A DNA stretch of 7,155 nucleotides from an uncultured Bacilli bacterium (GTDB lineage Bacteria; Bacillota_I; Bacilli_A; RF39; UBA660). Under the pieces are notes generated by a model that did not search any database, was not told where the DNA came from, and saw nothing but the letters and a program-made list of their open reading frames with translations. Shown in pieces: positions 6,023 through 7,155 of the stretch. Positions within the stretch are counted from its first letter, which is position 1, and each line of letters opens with the position of its first letter. Position numbers and translations under genes: made by a program. Location of the stretch: NCBI GenBank assembly GCA_948629335.1, contig CAPHZB010000067.1, positions 1-7,155 on the forward strand. The letters run 5' to 3'.

Positions 6023-6106
6023 TTAAGCAAAATTTTTTAAATAAAACATTAGAATAAATCTAGAATAAAAAGTTTCTATACAAATTGAAAGTTTCAATAA
6101 ACTCAC
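6023..6106 (-). CDS. Possible 27-residue micro-ORF with GTG start
   Basis: A minus-strand GTG at 6104-6106 is preceded by AAGGGGTGAG, a good Shine-Dalgarno-like sequence with four bases between it and the GTG. The product would begin MSLLKLSICIETFYSRF and end LKNFA. It is unrecognised, and its size allows chance. It contains the palindrome at 6084-6098. Confidence 0.2.
   Translation of the reverse strand: MSLLKLSICIETFYSRFILMFYLKNFA
6084..6098. repeat. Perfect 15-base palindrome in the convergent intergenic region
   Basis: ATTGAAA-G-TTTCAAT, seven pairs around one central base. It could be a regulator site or the core of a small hairpin. No promoter was identified beside it. Confidence 0.4.
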
Positions 6107-6126
6107 TTTTCTCACCCCTTAATTAT

Positions 6127-6266
6127 TTATTTGTAATCATTGTAAGATAAAAAGAAGCCCTGCAACTGTAGAAGTTGATTTTTAAATAATTCAAAAAAAT
6201 TCTGAACGGATTTGACTTTCATATTTCCTGTTAAATCTTTTTTTGCACTAAATATTCATCTACCAT
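6127..6266 (-). pseudogene. Possible short ORF remnant, frameshifted at an A7 run
   Basis: On the minus strand MVDEYLVQKK (ATG at 6266) runs into a tract of seven A (T7 at 6238-6244 on the plus strand) and stops at 6231. The adjacent frame continues from the same tract as DLTGNMKVKSVQNFFELF, then KNQLLQLQGFFLSYNDYK, ending at 6127. Adding one A would join both into a 46-residue protein. Alternatively the real unit begins at the ATG at 6222 (31 residues, AGGA 3 bases upstream). I do not recognise the protein. The codon pattern looks protein-like but the stretch is short. Confidence 0.25.
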
Positions 6267-6340
6267 TTGTGCATTTCAATGTTCAAAAAAACTTCTTAGT
6301 ATATAATTATGTCAAGATAGATATAACTAAAATTCGAACC

Positions 6341-6371
6341 AAATATAAAAAACAATTCAAAATGAATTGTT
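6341..6371 (-). terminator. Intrinsic terminator of the receiver-domain gene
   Basis: Minus strand: AACAATTCA (6363-6371), a 3-base loop, TGAATTGTT (6351-6359), then four more T and ATATTT. The stem is nine perfect pairs and the T run totals six. It begins 23 bases after the stop codon. The stem is AT-rich, but the geometry is right and the T run exists only in the minus direction. Confidence 0.7.
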
Positions 6372-6394
6372 CGCTATAAATAGATTGTTGAAAA

Positions 6395-7060
6395 CTATTT
6401 TTTATCCTTGTTAGCAAATAAAACCCTTTTCATTTCTTCTTCTGCTTGTTTTTGTGTTAACATCTTTTCGAGATAACCATCAAACCCATTCTCATAAACA
6501 AATTGATTACGTTTTCCTATAGAAATCGTTAAAACAACAACAGGAATAGAGATTCCTTTATTTTTTATTGTATGTAATACTTCCTCTCCATCACAACCAT
6601 CTTTATAAATATGATTTGTTACAATAACATCACAAGAATATCCATTCTCTATTTTGTTGATTATCTCCTCTCCAGAATTAACAATATCTACATCAAATCC
6701 TAAACTCATAAATATTTTCTTGGTATGTTTAAGCATTTCCAGATTGTAGTCACCAATGAGAACCCGCTTACCCTTAAATAAATTCTTTACTTCTATTTTT
6801 TTACCAGATTCTATAATAGGATGTTTAATAAAATTCTTTTCCTCCTCTTTTTCTAATAAATGTAGTGCGAGTGCAACTTCTTTTTGTTCCGCAGAAATAT
6901 TGTTCATCCCTACATTTAAATTTTGATATTGATAGCCTAATTGTATTATTTTCTGCTTTAAATTGTAGATATGCATTTGAAGAATTATACATAGAATAAC
7001 CACTCCTATTAATACCACTGTCATTACTAATAAAATCGTTTCCAAAAAGCCCGTATTCAT
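6395..7060 (-). CDS. Membrane-anchored degenerate receiver-domain protein
   Basis: The protein has 221 residues. One membrane segment at about 8-28 is followed by a polar, helical, probably coiled-coil linker (about 30-90) and a CheY-like receiver domain (about 97-215). Receiver landmarks are VLIGDYN at 100-106, where the usual DD pair is D104-Y105; VIVTNH at 145-150, where the phospho-acceptor aspartate is N149; the conserved threonine T178 in VVVLTIS; and the conserved lysine K199 in GYLEK. With two of the three acidic positions lost, normal Mg-dependent phosphorylation is unlikely, so it is probably a pseudo-receiver acting by protein contacts. No output or kinase domain is present. No partner kinase gene is in the window. 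The start is the first Met before the membrane segment and is preceded by a G7 run instead of a clear ribosome binding site at normal spacing. Confidence 0.8.
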   Translation of the reverse strand: MNTGFLETILLVMTVVLIGVVILCIILQMHIYNLKQKIIQLGYQYQNLNVGMNNISAEQKEVALALHLLEKEEEKNFIKHPIIESGKKIEVKNLFKGKRVLIGDYNLEMLKHTKKIFMSLGFDVDIVNSGEEIINKIENGYSCDVIVTNHIYKDGCDGEEVLHTIKNKGISIPVVVLTISIGKRNQFVYENGFDGYLEKMLTQKQAEEEMKRVLFANKDKK

Positions 7061-7083
7061 CCCCCCCTAGCTTTCCTATTATA
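7061..7083 (-). promoter_or_regulatory. Unusual 5' region of the receiver-domain gene: G7 run, AGGA and TATAAT
   Basis: Reading toward the gene on the minus strand: TATAAT (7078-7083), AGGAAAG (7071-7077), CTA, then seven G (7061-7067) touching the ATG at 7060. AGGA is 13 bases from the ATG, longer than usual. If TATAAT is the -10, transcription would start near 7071 and exclude AGGA, leaving a leader of about 10 bases. No good -35 was found. Confidence 0.4.
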
Positions 7084-7108
7084 TAAAAAAGAGCAGTACA
7101 AAATCGAG

Positions 7109-7137
7109 TAGAGAAAATTAAATAAAGATTTTCTCTA
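7109..7137. repeat. Perfect 10-bp hairpin upstream of the receiver-domain gene
   Basis: TAGAGAAAAT (7109-7118), a 9-base loop, ATTTTCTCTA (7128-7137). On the plus strand it is followed by TTTAATTTG, a weak T-rich tail; on the minus strand by CTCGATTTTG. It could be a terminator for a gene outside the window or an operator for the receiver-domain gene. Confidence 0.5.
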
Positions 7138-7155
7138 TTTAATTTGTCCCTCTCA

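Noticed and set aside
6165..6186. Plus-strand hairpin CAACT/AGTTG followed by ATTTTT
   Set aside because: The stem is only five pairs and lies about 290 bases beyond the collagen-like pair, too weak and distant to call as its terminator.

Overview
The window is AT-rich throughout, with Shine-Dalgarno-led genes and gene families typical of low-GC, endospore-forming Clostridia. Lachnospiraceae or a Clostridium-like relative is my best guess; no rRNA or other marker is present to settle it. No tRNA, rRNA, CRISPR array, insertion sequence or phage module was seen.

Layout, left to right. (1) 5-739, minus: a TraB/GumN-family lipoprotein that stops before the family's usual C-terminal part. (2) 1412-2488, minus: an XRE-type helix-turn-helix protein with one membrane segment and an extracytoplasmic domain. 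Directly downstream and in the same frame, 1092-1411 holds a decayed Ig-like domain with several stops and a frameshift, so this gene appears to be the surviving front part of a longer one. (3) 2644-3669 and 3700-4335, minus: a two-gene operon of a GyrI-like protein and an MmcQ/YjbR protein carrying an extra EVE/PUA-like C-terminal domain. (4) 4336-4872: a 537-base divergent intergenic region with a perfect hairpin, a small palindrome and a candidate sporulation-type (SigK/SigE-like) promoter. (5) 4873-5379 and 5391-5876, plus: two tandem paralogues, each with a shared N-terminal motif, a very short collagen-like Gly-X-Y tract and a C1q/BclA-like beta domain; they are candidate spore-surface proteins. 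(6) 5877-6394: a convergent intergenic region with possible micro-ORFs and a palindrome. (7) 6395-7060, minus: a membrane-anchored receiver-domain protein that lacks the phospho-acceptor aspartate, followed by a convincing terminator.

The genes do not form one obvious system. The two most interesting units are the mini-collagen pair and the GyrI-like/YjbR-EVE pair, a possible small-molecule or DNA-damage response module. Two of the seven genes show truncation or decay, and one more is a degenerate signalling domain, which suggests an accessory region under relaxed selection.
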